The translations under genes were made by a program, and so were the position numbers. Shown here in pieces: positions 1 through 9,398 of a DNA stretch of 64,000 nt. The stretch's first letter is position 1, and every line of letters starts with the position of its first letter. Source of the stretch: Xanthomonas euroxanthea (lineage in GTDB: Bacteria > Pseudomonadota > Gammaproteobacteria > Xanthomonadales > Xanthomonadaceae); NCBI RefSeq assembly GCF_900476395.1, contig NZ_UIHB01000005.1, positions 620,001 through 684,000 of the forward strand, read 5' to 3'. The notes under the pieces were generated by a model that worked only from the letters and a program-made list of their open reading frames with translations, made no database searches and was not told the DNA's origin.

Positions 1-1005
1 AACGGCATGCGCTTTACCGCCTACGACGCCGATGAGGCGGTGATCGCCACGCGCGATTACTACTCGGTCGGTGGCGGTTTTGTGGTCAACCAGGACGATG
101 CCGCCGACGACCGCATCGTGGCCGACGAAACGCCGCTGCCCTACCCCTTCCTCAGTGGCGACGAACTGCTCGCGCAATGCGCGCGCAGTGGCCTGAGCAT
201 CGCCGCGCTGATGTTCGAAAACGAAAAGAGCTGGCGCAGCGAGGACGAGATTCGCGCCGGCCTGCGCGAGCTGTGGGCGGCAATGCAGTCCTGCGTGGAG
301 CGCGGCATCCGCCAGGAAGGCACACTGCCCGGCGGCCTGAACGTCTCGCGGCGCGCGCCGGCCTTGTATCGCGAGCTCTCCTCCAAACCGGAAGCGGCGA
401 TGCGCGATCCGCTGACCACGCTGGACTGGGTCAACCTGTACGCACTGGCCGTCAACGAAGAAAACGCGGCCGGCGGCCGTGTGGTCACCGCGCCCACCAA
501 CGGCGCGGCCGGCATCATCCCGGCGGTGCTGCATTACTTCGACCGTTTCTGCCCCGGCGCGTCCGAGCAGCGCATCTTCGACTTCCTGCTCACCGCTGCG
601 GCCATCGGCATTCTCTACAAAGAGAACGCCTCCATTTCCGGCGCCGAGGTCGGCTGCCAGGGCGAAGTGGGCGTGGCCTGCTCGATGGCGGCCGGTGGCC
701 TGGTCGCCGCGCTGGGCGGCAATCCCGGGCAGATCGAGAATGCCGCGGAGATCGGCATGGAACACAACCTGGGCCTGACCTGCGACCCGATCGGCGGCCT
801 GGTGCAGATCCCGTGCATCGAACGCAACGCGATGGGCGCGGTGAAGGCGATCAACGCCAGCCGCATGGCCATGCGCGGCGACGGCAAGCACAAGGTGTCG
901 CTGGACAAGGTCATCAAGACCATGCGCGACACCGGCCGCGACATGCAGGACAAGTACAAGGAAACCAGCCGCGGCGGGCTGGCGGTGAACGTCATCGAAT
1001 GCTGA
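1..1005 (+). CDS. sdaA: L-serine ammonia-lyase (serine deaminase), 5'-truncated by window edge
   Basis: Converts L-serine to pyruvate and ammonia with a 4Fe-4S cluster in the cytoplasm. The reading frame is open from base 1, so the start lies outside the window; 334 residues are visible of the roughly 460 usual for one-chain SdaA. The visible part runs from the end of the beta domain through the catalytic alpha domain. Family landmarks are the [12 protein letters not shown] loop, the [16 protein letters not shown] segment and [11 protein letters not shown], with cysteines expected to bind the cluster. The protein ends in a terminal Cys (NVIEC), as in the Legionella enzyme where the C-terminal Cys caps the fourth iron. 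The next gene starts 113 bp downstream and no terminator was seen between them. Confidence 0.95.
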   Translation, partial: NGMRFTAYDADEAVIATRDYYSVGGGFVVNQDDAADDRIVADETPLPYPFLSGDELLAQCARSGLSIAALMFENEKSWRSEDEIRAGLRELWAAMQSCVERGIRQEGTLPGGLNVSRRAPALYRELSSKPEAAMRDPLTTLDWVNLYALAVNEENAAGGRVVTAPTNGAAGIIPAVLHYFDRFCPGASEQRIFDFLLTAAAIGILYKENASISGAEVGCQGEVGVACSMAAGGLVAALGGNPGQIENAAEIGMEHNLGLTCDPIGGLVQIPCIERNAMGAVKAINASRMAMRGDGKHKVSLDKVIKTMRDTGRDMQDKYKETSRGGLAVNVIEC

Positions 1006-1118
1006 GCCGGGCGCGGCCCTGGGCCGCGCCATGCCTGTCCACCCGGCGCAGCGACGCTGTACGTCCCCACGACATTTCCCCGTGTACCGTCTGATGCTGG
1101 ATTCCGACGGAGATCGCG

Positions 1119-2114
1119 ATGCGACAGCTTGCCTGCACTCTCGCCCTTGCCCTTGCCTGCGGCCCCCTGATGGCGCAGGAAACCCGCTATGGCCCGCGCC
1201 TGGAGGGCTTCGACTATCCCTACCCGGTCAAGACCTTCGCGTTCACCTCGCAACAGCAGCCGCTGGAAATGGCGTACCTGGATGTCGCGCCCACCGGCAA
1301 GCCCAACGGACGTACCGCCGTACTGCTGCACGGCAAGAACTTCTGCGCCGCCACCTGGGAGCAGAGCATTGCCGCACTGAGCAAGGCCGGCTACCGCGTC
1401 ATCGCGCCGGACCAGGTCGGCTTCTGCAAATCCAGCAAACCGGCCGCCTATCAGTTTTCCTTCGCGCAGCTGGCCGACAACACGCAGGCACTGCTGAAGA
1501 AGCTGGGCATCGAACGTGCCGTGGTGGTCGGTCATTCAATGGGCGGCATGCTCGCCATCCGCTATGCACTGATGTATCCGCAGGCCACCGAGCACCTGGC
1601 ATTGGTCGACCCGATCGGACTGGAAGACTGGAAGGCCGAAGGCATTCCGTGGCGCAGCGTCGATGCGTGGTACGACAACGAACTGAAGATCAGTTTCGAA
1701 CGCATCAAGAAGTATCAGATGGAGGTCTATTACGCCGGCCAATGGAAGCCCGAGTTCGAACGCTGGGCGCGCATGCAGGCCGGCATGTCGCTGGGCAACG
1801 GCAGGCAGGCGGTCGCCTGGAACCAGGCGCTGACCTACGACATGGTATTCAACCAACCAGTTGTCTATGAACTGCCCAAGCTCGCCGTGCCCACCACCTT
1901 GTTCATCGGCCTCAAGGACCGCACCGCGATCGGCAAGGACACCGCGCCGCCCGAGGTCAAGGCACGGGTCGGCGATTACACCAAGCTGGGCAAGCGGGCA
2001 GCGGAGGCGATCCCGAACGCGACGCTGGTTGAGTTCGCCGACCTCGGCCACTCGCCGCAGGTGCAGGACCCGACACGTTTCAATGCCGCGTTGTTGAAGG
2101 CGATTGCGCAGTAA
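1119..2114 (+). CDS. Exported alpha/beta hydrolase
   Basis: 331 aa. The N-terminus (MRQLACTLALALACGPLMAQ) is a Sec signal peptide with a likely cut after AQ, so the enzyme is probably periplasmic. The alpha/beta-hydrolase fold is shown by an HGKNF oxyanion strand, the nucleophile elbow GHSMGG with Ser140, an acid in the IGLKDRTA region and the late histidine in DLGHSPQ. The general layout resembles haloalkane dehalogenase/epoxide hydrolase-like proteins, but no substrate can be read from sequence. The gene stands alone: the upstream gap is 113 bp and the hom gene converges from the other strand about 200 bp downstream. Confidence 0.88.
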   Translation: MRQLACTLALALACGPLMAQETRYGPRLEGFDYPYPVKTFAFTSQQQPLEMAYLDVAPTGKPNGRTAVLLHGKNFCAATWEQSIAALSKAGYRVIAPDQVGFCKSSKPAAYQFSFAQLADNTQALLKKLGIERAVVVGHSMGGMLAIRYALMYPQATEHLALVDPIGLEDWKAEGIPWRSVDAWYDNELKISFERIKKYQMEVYYAGQWKPEFERWARMQAGMSLGNGRQAVAWNQALTYDMVFNQPVVYELPKLAVPTTLFIGLKDRTAIGKDTAPPEVKARVGDYTKLGKRAAEAIPNATLVEFADLGHSPQVQDPTRFNAALLKAIAQ

Positions 2115-2316
2115 GCAGTGCCGACGACAAAGCGATCGGCATGACCAACGCATCTGTGGAAGCTGCAGCGCGCGAACGGGCGAGCTGCAGCTGCGATGCG
2201 TTTGCAACGTATAGAACGGACAGCGGACCAGCCGTGCAGCCGATGATGCCATCGACTGCACGCGCACGGGCAGCTGCCCTCAGGCGGAGGCAGCGCCTGT
2301 CCGCGTTCTTCCCCTA

Positions 2317-3405
2317 CTACCCAGCCACAATCCGCAACACGTCATCCAGCAACGCGGCCGCAGTCACCTCCGCGCCCGCGCCCGGCCCCTGGATCAGCAG
2401 GGGCTGCTGGCGATAGCGATCACTGCTGATGGCCACACGGTTATCGGTGCCGGCGCCACCGGCGAGCGGGTGATCCAGCGCCAGCTCGCGCAAGCCAACG
2501 CTGGCGCCATGCGCATCCACGCGGCCGACAAAGCGCAGGCAGCGTCCTGCAGCGCGCGCCTGCTGCCAGCGCGCGCCGACGACCTCATCCAGCGCGTCCA
2601 GCTGCGCATCCAATGCGTCAAGCGGCAGCCGCGCAATGCGCGTGGGCACCAGCGATTCCACATGCACCTGGTCGGCTTCCAGCTGCCAGCCCGCCGCGCG
2701 CGCCAGGATCAGCAACTTGCGCCGCACGTCCTCGCCTGACAGGTCGATGCGCGGATCCGGCTCGGTATAGCCGGCCGCCATCGCCTCACGCACGCAATCG
2801 GAAAACGCACCATTGCCGTCGTAGCGATGGAACAGCCAGGCCAGCGACCCGGACAACACGCCTTCGATCGAATGGATATGGTCGCCGCCCGCCACCAGCG
2901 CGCGCACGCTGCTCAACACCGGCAGCCCCGCCCCGACGGTGGCGCTGTCGCCGTAGTGCGCACCACTGGCGTGACGTGCCGCGTGCAGGGCCTGCGCGCG
3001 CGACAACGCGGTGCCCTGGCCCAGCTTGTTGGCAGTGACCACGTGCACGCCACGCAGCAGCCATTCCACGTGCCAATCGGCAACGACGTCGCTGGCGGTC
3101 GCGTCCACCAGCAGATCGCCGGCACGCAAGGCGGTGGTTTCTGCCCAGGGTTGCAGCACGGCCTGGCCACGCGGTGCGGCGTTGGCCTGTTGCAAGGCCT
3201 GCGCGGCGCTGGTACCGCAATCGTGGGCAATCCGCGAATTGGCCAGCCAGTCGAAGCGCGGCAACTGCAGCTGGCGCTCCTGCAGCGCGGTGTAGCGCGC
3301 CACGAACGCGCGCCCCACCGTCCCGGTGCCCAGCAGGGCCAGCCGTGGCGTCGGCGTCACCGCTGCCGCCGAAGCGCGGCGCGAAACAGGCAGCACGGTG
3401 CTCAC
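2317..3405 (-). CDS. hom: Homoserine dehydrogenase, stand-alone catalytic form
   Basis: 362 aa. Reduces aspartate semialdehyde to homoserine, the branch point to methionine and threonine. The N-terminal Rossmann motif GTGTVGRAFV (about residues 21-30) binds NAD(P)H. The catalytic domain carries TANKLGQG and the GVLSGSLAWLFHRYDG stretch typical of the HSD half of ThrA/MetL-type enzymes. It has neither an aspartokinase domain nor a C-terminal ACT domain, so allosteric control by threonine is not expected from the sequence. I choose the GTG start at 3405 because it overlaps the metB stop as GTGA, consistent with translational coupling. The open frame extends further upstream, but only as a shadow of metB. 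It is the last gene of metX-metB-hom. Confidence 0.92.
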   Translation of the reverse strand: MSTVLPVSRRASAAAVTPTPRLALLGTGTVGRAFVARYTALQERQLQLPRFDWLANSRIAHDCGTSAAQALQQANAAPRGQAVLQPWAETTALRAGDLLVDATASDVVADWHVEWLLRGVHVVTANKLGQGTALSRAQALHAARHASGAHYGDSATVGAGLPVLSSVRALVAGGDHIHSIEGVLSGSLAWLFHRYDGNGAFSDCVREAMAAGYTEPDPRIDLSGEDVRRKLLILARAAGWQLEADQVHVESLVPTRIARLPLDALDAQLDALDEVVGARWQQARAAGRCLRFVGRVDAHGASVGLRELALDHPLAGGAGTDNRVAISSDRYRQQPLLIQGPGAGAEVTAAALLDDVLRIVAG

Positions 3406-4619
3406 GCGTCGACCTGTTTGCGGCTTGCGGTGGTCAGCGTTGCTTCGGCACGCGCCAGGCCGGCGCGCAGGTCGATCAACAGATCCTCGGCCGATTCGAT
3501 CCCGATCGACAGCCGCAGCAGGCCATCGGAAATCCCGGCGGCAGCGCGTGCTTCGGCAGTCATCGCCGCATGCGTCATCGAGGCCGGATGCGCGATCAGG
3601 CTTTCCACACCGCCCAGCGACTCGGCCAGGGTGAAGTAGCGCAGGCCATCGACGAACGCGCGCACCGCAGCTTCGCCACCATCGAGCTCGAAACTCATCA
3701 TCGCGCCGAAGCCCTTCTGCTGGCGCGCGGCCAGCGCATGACCCGGATGCGCAGCCAGGCCGGGGAAATACACCTGATTGACCACCGCATGTCCGTCCAG
3801 CAGCTCGGCGATCGCGTTGGCGTTTTCCTGGTGCACGCGCAGGCGCGCGTCCAGCGTGCGCAGGCCGCGCAAGGTGAGGAAGGCATCGAACGGCGACCCG
3901 GTCAGGCCCAGCGCATTGGCCCACCACACCAGTTGCTGGTGAAGCTCGGCATCGCGCGCCACCACCGCACCGCCCACCACGTCGCTATGGCCGTTGATGT
4001 ACTTGGTGGTGGAATGCAGCACCAGATCCGCGCCGAACTCCAGCGGCTTCTGCAGTGCCGGCGACAGGAAGGTGTTGTCCACCACGGTCAGCGCGCCCAC
4101 CTTCTTTGCCGCCTCGATGACAAAACGCAGGTCGGTGATGCGCAACAGCGGGTTGGACGGGGTTTCGATCAGCACCAGCCTGGGCGACTGCGCCAGCGCA
4201 TCGGCCAGCGAACGCGGGTCGGTCAGGTCGGCGGTGACCAACGCGAAGTGGCCCTTCTTGGCCAGCGCATTGAACAGGCGCCAGCTGCCGCCGTAGGCAT
4301 CGTGCGGCACCACCAGGGTGTCGCCCGGCTGCAGCAACGCATTGAGCACCAGGTTGATCGCGCCCATGCCGGTGGAGGTGATCACCCCGCCGGCGCCACC
4401 TTCCAACTCGGCCAGCGCTTCGCCGAGCAGGTCACGGGTCGGGTTGCCGCTGCGGGTGTAGTCGTACTGGCGCTTGTTGCCGAACCCGTCGAAGGAGAAG
4501 TTCGACGACAGCACGATCGGCGGCGTCACCGCGCCATAGGCAGTGTCGCGGTCGATGCCGGCGCGGACGGCAGCGGTGGCAGCGGTACAGGGGGCGTCGG
4601 CGGGGTCACGAAAGCTCAT
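3402..4619 (-). CDS. metB: Cystathionine gamma-synthase-type PLP enzyme
   Basis: 405 aa. Cys/Met-metabolism PLP family: joins an activated homoserine with cysteine to form cystathionine. Landmarks include YDYTRSGNPTRD, the substrate/cofactor loop SSTGMGAINLV-like segment (here TSTGMGAINLV), DNTFLSPALQKPL and the PLP lysine in STTKYINGHSD (Lys206). The sequence alone does not exclude O-succinylhomoserine sulfhydrylase or gamma-lyase activity, but the operon context favours a biosynthetic role. Start ATG 4619 overlaps the metX stop (ATGA), and the end overlaps the hom start (GTGA), so all three genes appear translationally coupled under the SAM-I riboswitch at 5721-5837. Confidence 0.93.
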   Translation of the reverse strand: MSFRDPADAPCTAATAAVRAGIDRDTAYGAVTPPIVLSSNFSFDGFGNKRQYDYTRSGNPTRDLLGEALAELEGGAGGVITSTGMGAINLVLNALLQPGDTLVVPHDAYGGSWRLFNALAKKGHFALVTADLTDPRSLADALAQSPRLVLIETPSNPLLRITDLRFVIEAAKKVGALTVVDNTFLSPALQKPLEFGADLVLHSTTKYINGHSDVVGGAVVARDAELHQQLVWWANALGLTGSPFDAFLTLRGLRTLDARLRVHQENANAIAELLDGHAVVNQVYFPGLAAHPGHALAARQQKGFGAMMSFELDGGEAAVRAFVDGLRYFTLAESLGGVESLIAHPASMTHAAMTAEARAAAGISDGLLRLSIGIESAEDLLIDLRAGLARAEATLTTASRKQVDA

Positions 4620-5647
4620 GCGGTTTCTCCGGTGAGGCGAAGGGCAGTGGCGAGGATCGCGTCGATGCGATCGATTTCTTTCAGGAAGGCGTCGTGGCCG
4701 TACGGCGAGCGCAATACGCGCAGGCTGCCGCGCGGCCCCAGCCCTTCGACCAGGCTGACCAGGTCGGCCAGCGGCACCAGGCGGTCGCCCTCCACCGCAA
4801 CGACGACGGTGGGCACGCGCACCTGCGCCGGGTCGATGCGATGCAGGTCGATGGACTCGGACAGCCGCAGGTAGGCGGTCACCGGTGTGCGCGCGACATA
4901 CTGCGCGCCGGCGGCATCCAAGTAGTCTTCGGCGGCCACGCGCACGCGGCCATTGATCACTTCCGGCGGCGCGTCGAAGCGCTCGCTGAATTCTTCCGGG
5001 GTGCGGTAGCTGAGCATGGCGAACTGCCGTGCCAGTGCCAGCCCATGATTTTCGGCGCATTGCAGCTGGCCCAGCGCCACCGCACGGCGCTGCAGTGCGC
5101 GCCAGGCGGCGGCATACGGATGCGCGCGATGCGCACCACTGACCGCAACCAGGGTGCCGACGCGGGCGGCATGGCGGCTGGCGAACTGCAGGCCGACCAG
5201 CGCGCCATACGAGTAGCCGACGAAGCCGTGCAACCGCGCGATACCCAGTGCATCCAGCAATGCGGCGATCGCATCGGCCTGGTCGGCGGTATCGATCGGC
5301 GCATCCAGCGTGCCGTCGGCGCCGAGAAAATCGAATGACAACAGGCGCCGCGAGGCCGGATCCAGCGCGCGGCCGGCACCGACCAGGCCATCCACCCAGC
5401 CCTTCTCGGGGAACAGGCCGCTGGCGGCCAGATGGCGATGCGCGGAAATCCCGCCGGCCACGAACACCACCGGCGCACTGGCGGCGCCGACCAGTTCATA
5501 GCGCAGCCGCAGCTCGCGCATGCCGGCATGGCGCATCGGCAGGGCAATGACCAGTTCGCCGCGCACGGCAAGCACGCCGTCATCAGTGGCAGCGGGTATA
5601 TCGATGTAATCGGGTGTGGACGGCGATGCTGTATTCACGAGGCTCAT
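4616..5647 (-). CDS. metX: MetX-type O-acyltransferase (homoserine or serine O-succinyltransferase)
   Basis: 343 aa, alpha/beta-hydrolase fold acyltransferase that activates the amino-acid hydroxyl before sulfur transfer. The nucleophile elbow is GYSYGA with Ser146; the acid is in VAVEGDRLVP and the histidine in SPYGHDAFLKE. Two sites differ from textbook MetX: the oxyanion region reads GGISAHRHL and the elbow is GYSYGA rather than GGSMGG. Established knowledge: some MetX homologues from this bacterial group were shown to succinylate L-serine instead of homoserine, so the substrate should be left open. The start ATG at 5647 fits the family N-terminus; the open frame further upstream runs into the riboswitch. 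First gene of metX-metB-hom. Confidence 0.85.
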   Translation of the reverse strand: MSLVNTASPSTPDYIDIPAATDDGVLAVRGELVIALPMRHAGMRELRLRYELVGAASAPVVFVAGGISAHRHLAASGLFPEKGWVDGLVGAGRALDPASRRLLSFDFLGADGTLDAPIDTADQADAIAALLDALGIARLHGFVGYSYGALVGLQFASRHAARVGTLVAVSGAHRAHPYAAAWRALQRRAVALGQLQCAENHGLALARQFAMLSYRTPEEFSERFDAPPEVINGRVRVAAEDYLDAAGAQYVARTPVTAYLRLSESIDLHRIDPAQVRVPTVVVAVEGDRLVPLADLVSLVEGLGPRGSLRVLRSPYGHDAFLKEIDRIDAILATALRLTGETA

Positions 5648-5720
5648 GGCGATATCCGGGGTGGATCGGCCATCGAGCTTCGCGGGAGCTCGCGTTCGAC
5701 GTGCGCAAGGCACGATTCGA
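5648..5720 (-). promoter_or_regulatory. Expression platform between SAM-I aptamer and metX
   Basis: Between the aptamer P1 3' strand and the metX ATG lies a stem formed by TTCGA..CGTGC and GCACG..TCGAA, which overlaps the P1 boundary, then a second stem GAGCT/AGCTC near the start codon. No U-tract follows either hairpin, and the Shine-Dalgarno before ATG 5647 is weak. Inference: control is translational or Rho-dependent rather than by an intrinsic terminator. Confidence 0.45.
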
Positions 5721-5837
5721 ACCATCTTTCGGCGGACGCGGTGGTCCCCGCAGGATTTGGCACCAAACGCGGGCGCTTGCGCGCTCCGCTGGCTGCCCCG
5801 GCATCAAAGGGCCTGTCCCTCCGCCGGTCTCGATGGT
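5721..5837 (-). ncRNA. SAM-I (S-box) riboswitch aptamer upstream of metX
   Basis: Read on the minus strand, the leader has the conserved S-box blocks in order. P1 is ACCATC (5832-5837) paired with GATGGT (5721-5726). Next come GAGACC and the core GGCGGAGGGACAGGCCC (about 5808-5825), TGATGCCGGGGCAGCC with the kink-turn/pseudoknot segment, a variable P3 stem, then GGTGCCAAATCC (5753-5764), a P4 stem around GCGG/CCGC, and the J4/1 signature GAAAGAT. It would bind S-adenosylmethionine and repress metX-metB-hom. An upstream GGTGG/CCACC hairpin (about 5833-5854) could compete with the P1 5' strand. Length, order and both sequence hallmarks fit Rfam SAM-I closely; no covariance search was run. Confidence 0.9.
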
Positions 5838-5967
5838 GGAGCCAAGATGCCACCGCTTTTTTGCGATGTCAATCTCTTCATGCGGATGGAAAGATATATT
5901 TTCATCCGATACCACTCCGGCCTGTGATGGACTGCATACTTGAGGCCCCTTGAGTTGAGCCGACCAC

Positions 5968-6888
5968 GTGCCCCACCACGTGTCTCGCAGCACCCCGACC
6001 GCCCTCGCCCGGTCTTTCATCATTGCGGCCCTGGCGTGTATCGCGCCGGCCAACGCGCAGCAGCGCTGGCATTGGCCCGGTGCCGCGAACACGCCTGCGA
6101 GCTCGCCAGCGGTCGCAGCTGCGCAGACTGCGGCTGCATCGGCAGACATCGGCCCGTCACTGCAACTGGAGTGGCAGGCCCCGGCTTACCTGGCCTGGGT
6201 CAGCAACCCGCTGGCCGGACCCGCACAGGTGCAGCTGAGCGCACCGCCCAGCGAGGACTATCGCGCCGTGCCGGCATTGCCGCTGACGGTGCAACTGGCG
6301 GCGCACGAACGCCGGCTGCTCGCCCGGCTGTATCCAGCCAGCAACCAGCGCAGCCTGGCCGGCCTGGGACTCACGCTCGATCTGGTGCCCGGCGATCCGC
6401 AGGCCCGCCCGCAGCAGCAGGTGCGCTACCGGCTCCCGTTCCGCGATGCGCCGATACGCGTGGACCAGGGCTTCGGCGGGGCCTTCAGCCATGCCGATGC
6501 GCCCAACTGGTATGCGGTGGACTTCGCCTTGCCGCAGGGCACGCCGGTGCTGGCAGCGCGCGAGGGCGTGGTGATGGAAGTGCGGCAGGATGTCATCGAA
6601 GGCGGCCCGCAGGACCAGGCCGCCGCCGGCGGCAACCTGGTGCGGGTGCTGCATGCCGACGGCAGCATGGCCATCTATGCCCATCTGGCGCCCGATGGCG
6701 TGGCGGTGCGCCCGGGCCAGGTGGTGCGCACCGGCGAGCGCCTGGGCGCCTCTGGCAATACCGGCTACAGCACCGCCCCCCACCTGCATTTCGCGCTCCA
6801 GCGCAATGCGGACCTGCGCCTGATCGCGTTGCCGTTCCGGATGCTGGGCCCCCAGGGCGAGTTGCAGTTCCCCTCGCCGGCACCGTGA
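5968..6888 (+). CDS. Exported M23-family metallopeptidase
   Basis: 306 aa from a GTG start; a second in-frame GTG at 5980 is possible. The N-terminus carries a signal peptide (FIIAALACIAPANAQQ), so it acts in the periplasm, probably on peptidoglycan crosslinks. The C-terminal LytM/M23 domain (about residues 165-295) contains SHADAPNWYAVDF, where His and Asp are expected zinc ligands, then GGNLVRVLHADGSMAIYAHL and the closing APHLHF zinc motif. The middle region is a beta-rich domain of unknown role. It diverges from the met operon: its start is 130 bp from the 5' end of the SAM-I aptamer, so the two promoters share this gap. Confidence 0.85.
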   Translation: MPHHVSRSTPTALARSFIIAALACIAPANAQQRWHWPGAANTPASSPAVAAAQTAAASADIGPSLQLEWQAPAYLAWVSNPLAGPAQVQLSAPPSEDYRAVPALPLTVQLAAHERRLLARLYPASNQRSLAGLGLTLDLVPGDPQARPQQQVRYRLPFRDAPIRVDQGFGGAFSHADAPNWYAVDFALPQGTPVLAAREGVVMEVRQDVIEGGPQDQAAAGGNLVRVLHADGSMAIYAHLAPDGVAVRPGQVVRTGERLGASGNTGYSTAPHLHFALQRNADLRLIALPFRMLGPQGELQFPSPAP

Positions 6889-6969
6889 GTGACGGCCGCC
6901 CGGCAAGCGCCGGGCTACCGACCGGGAAGGCCAGGCCAGGGCCACAGAGGCCCGCCGCGGCGAAGCCGC

Positions 6970-6975
6970 TATAAT
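6970..6975 (+). promoter_or_regulatory. prfC: -10 element TATAAT ahead of prfC
   Basis: A perfect TATAAT lies 50 bp before the prfC ATG in a GC-rich stretch. The -35 region (about 6947-6952) has no good TTGACA match, so this is probably a weak or activator-helped sigma-70 promoter. Confidence 0.55.
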
Positions 6976-7024
6976 CACCGGCTTCCTCAGTTTCCGCAGG
7001 CGTCCGCCCGGGCGCGCTCAGCCC

Positions 7025-8629
<1,605 letters not shown>

Positions 8630-8704
8630 CCGCGGCTTGAACCAAGGCGCGCAACCGCACCTGCCGGCGATGCGAATTGCTCGCAATTGCGGTACCTTTT
8701 TGGC

Positions 8705-9349
8705 ATGAACGCAGACGCCTCCCCCTCGACCGACCTGCGCGACGAGATAGCCAGCGCCGTGACCCACGGCCTGGGTGCCATTGCTGCATTGGCTGGCGGC
8801 TCGGTGCTGATCACGCTGGCCGCCATCTATGGCGATGGCTGGCAACTGGCCACCTCCATCGTCTTCAGCGCCACCCTGGTACTGCTGTACGTCGCCTCCA
8901 CGCTGTTTCATGCCATTCCGCATCCGGGCGCCAAGGCGCGCCTGCAGGTGCTCGATCACTGCGCGATCTATCTGTTGATCGCCGGGACCTATACCCCGTT
9001 CACGCTGATCAATCTGCGCGACTCCTGGGGCTGGGGATTGTTTGCCGCGATCTGGACGATTGCCGCCGCCGGGGTGATCTTCAAGCTGTTCTTCACCGGT
9101 CGTTTCCGCCTGTTGTCGACGGTGCTGTATCTGGCGATGGGCTGGCTGATCGTCGTGGCGATCCAGCCCTTACTGCGCTCTGTCGATACCTGGTCTCTGT
9201 GCTGGCTGCTGGCCGGCGGACTCTTCTATACGCTGGGCACGTATTTCTACCAGCGCGACACCCAGCGCTATTTCCATGCAATCTGGCACCTGTTCGTGCT
9301 GGCCGGCAGCGCTTGCCACTTCGTTGCGGTGATTGCGCAGGTCATGTGA
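8705..9349 (+). CDS. Hemolysin III / YqfA-type membrane protein (PAQR-like)
   Basis: 214 aa with seven predicted hydrophobic segments. Family signatures are the first motif ITHGLG-like (here VTHGLGAIAAL), the S..H pair in STLFHAIPH, LDHCAIYLLIAGTYTPF and the C-terminal HAIWHLFVLAGSACHF. These conserved Ser/Asp/His residues match the metal site of PAQR receptors and the CREST superfamily. The molecular role in bacteria is poorly defined; the name hemolysin III is historical. I prefer ATG 8705 over an upstream TTG because it directly precedes the conserved TDLRDEIASAVTHG region. Confidence 0.88.
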   Translation: MNADASPSTDLRDEIASAVTHGLGAIAALAGGSVLITLAAIYGDGWQLATSIVFSATLVLLYVASTLFHAIPHPGAKARLQVLDHCAIYLLIAGTYTPFTLINLRDSWGWGLFAAIWTIAAAGVIFKLFFTGRFRLLSTVLYLAMGWLIVVAIQPLLRSVDTWSLCWLLAGGLFYTLGTYFYQRDTQRYFHAIWHLFVLAGSACHFVAVIAQVM

Positions 9350-9398
9350 GGCACGATCTGCGGCGCGTTCGCGCGCCGTGCACGAGCCATCGCCAACC

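Noticed and set aside
2317..3927. Longer 536-codon version of homoserine dehydrogenase as a fusion protein
   Set aside because: The extra N-terminal part is the metB coding region in another frame; a GTG start overlapping the metB stop gives a normal HSD.
5844..5872. TTGACA (5867-5872, minus strand) as the metX promoter -35
   Set aside because: At 17 bp spacing the -10 would be CATCTT, which is poor, and the start would fall inside the aptamer; the true promoter is probably further upstream.
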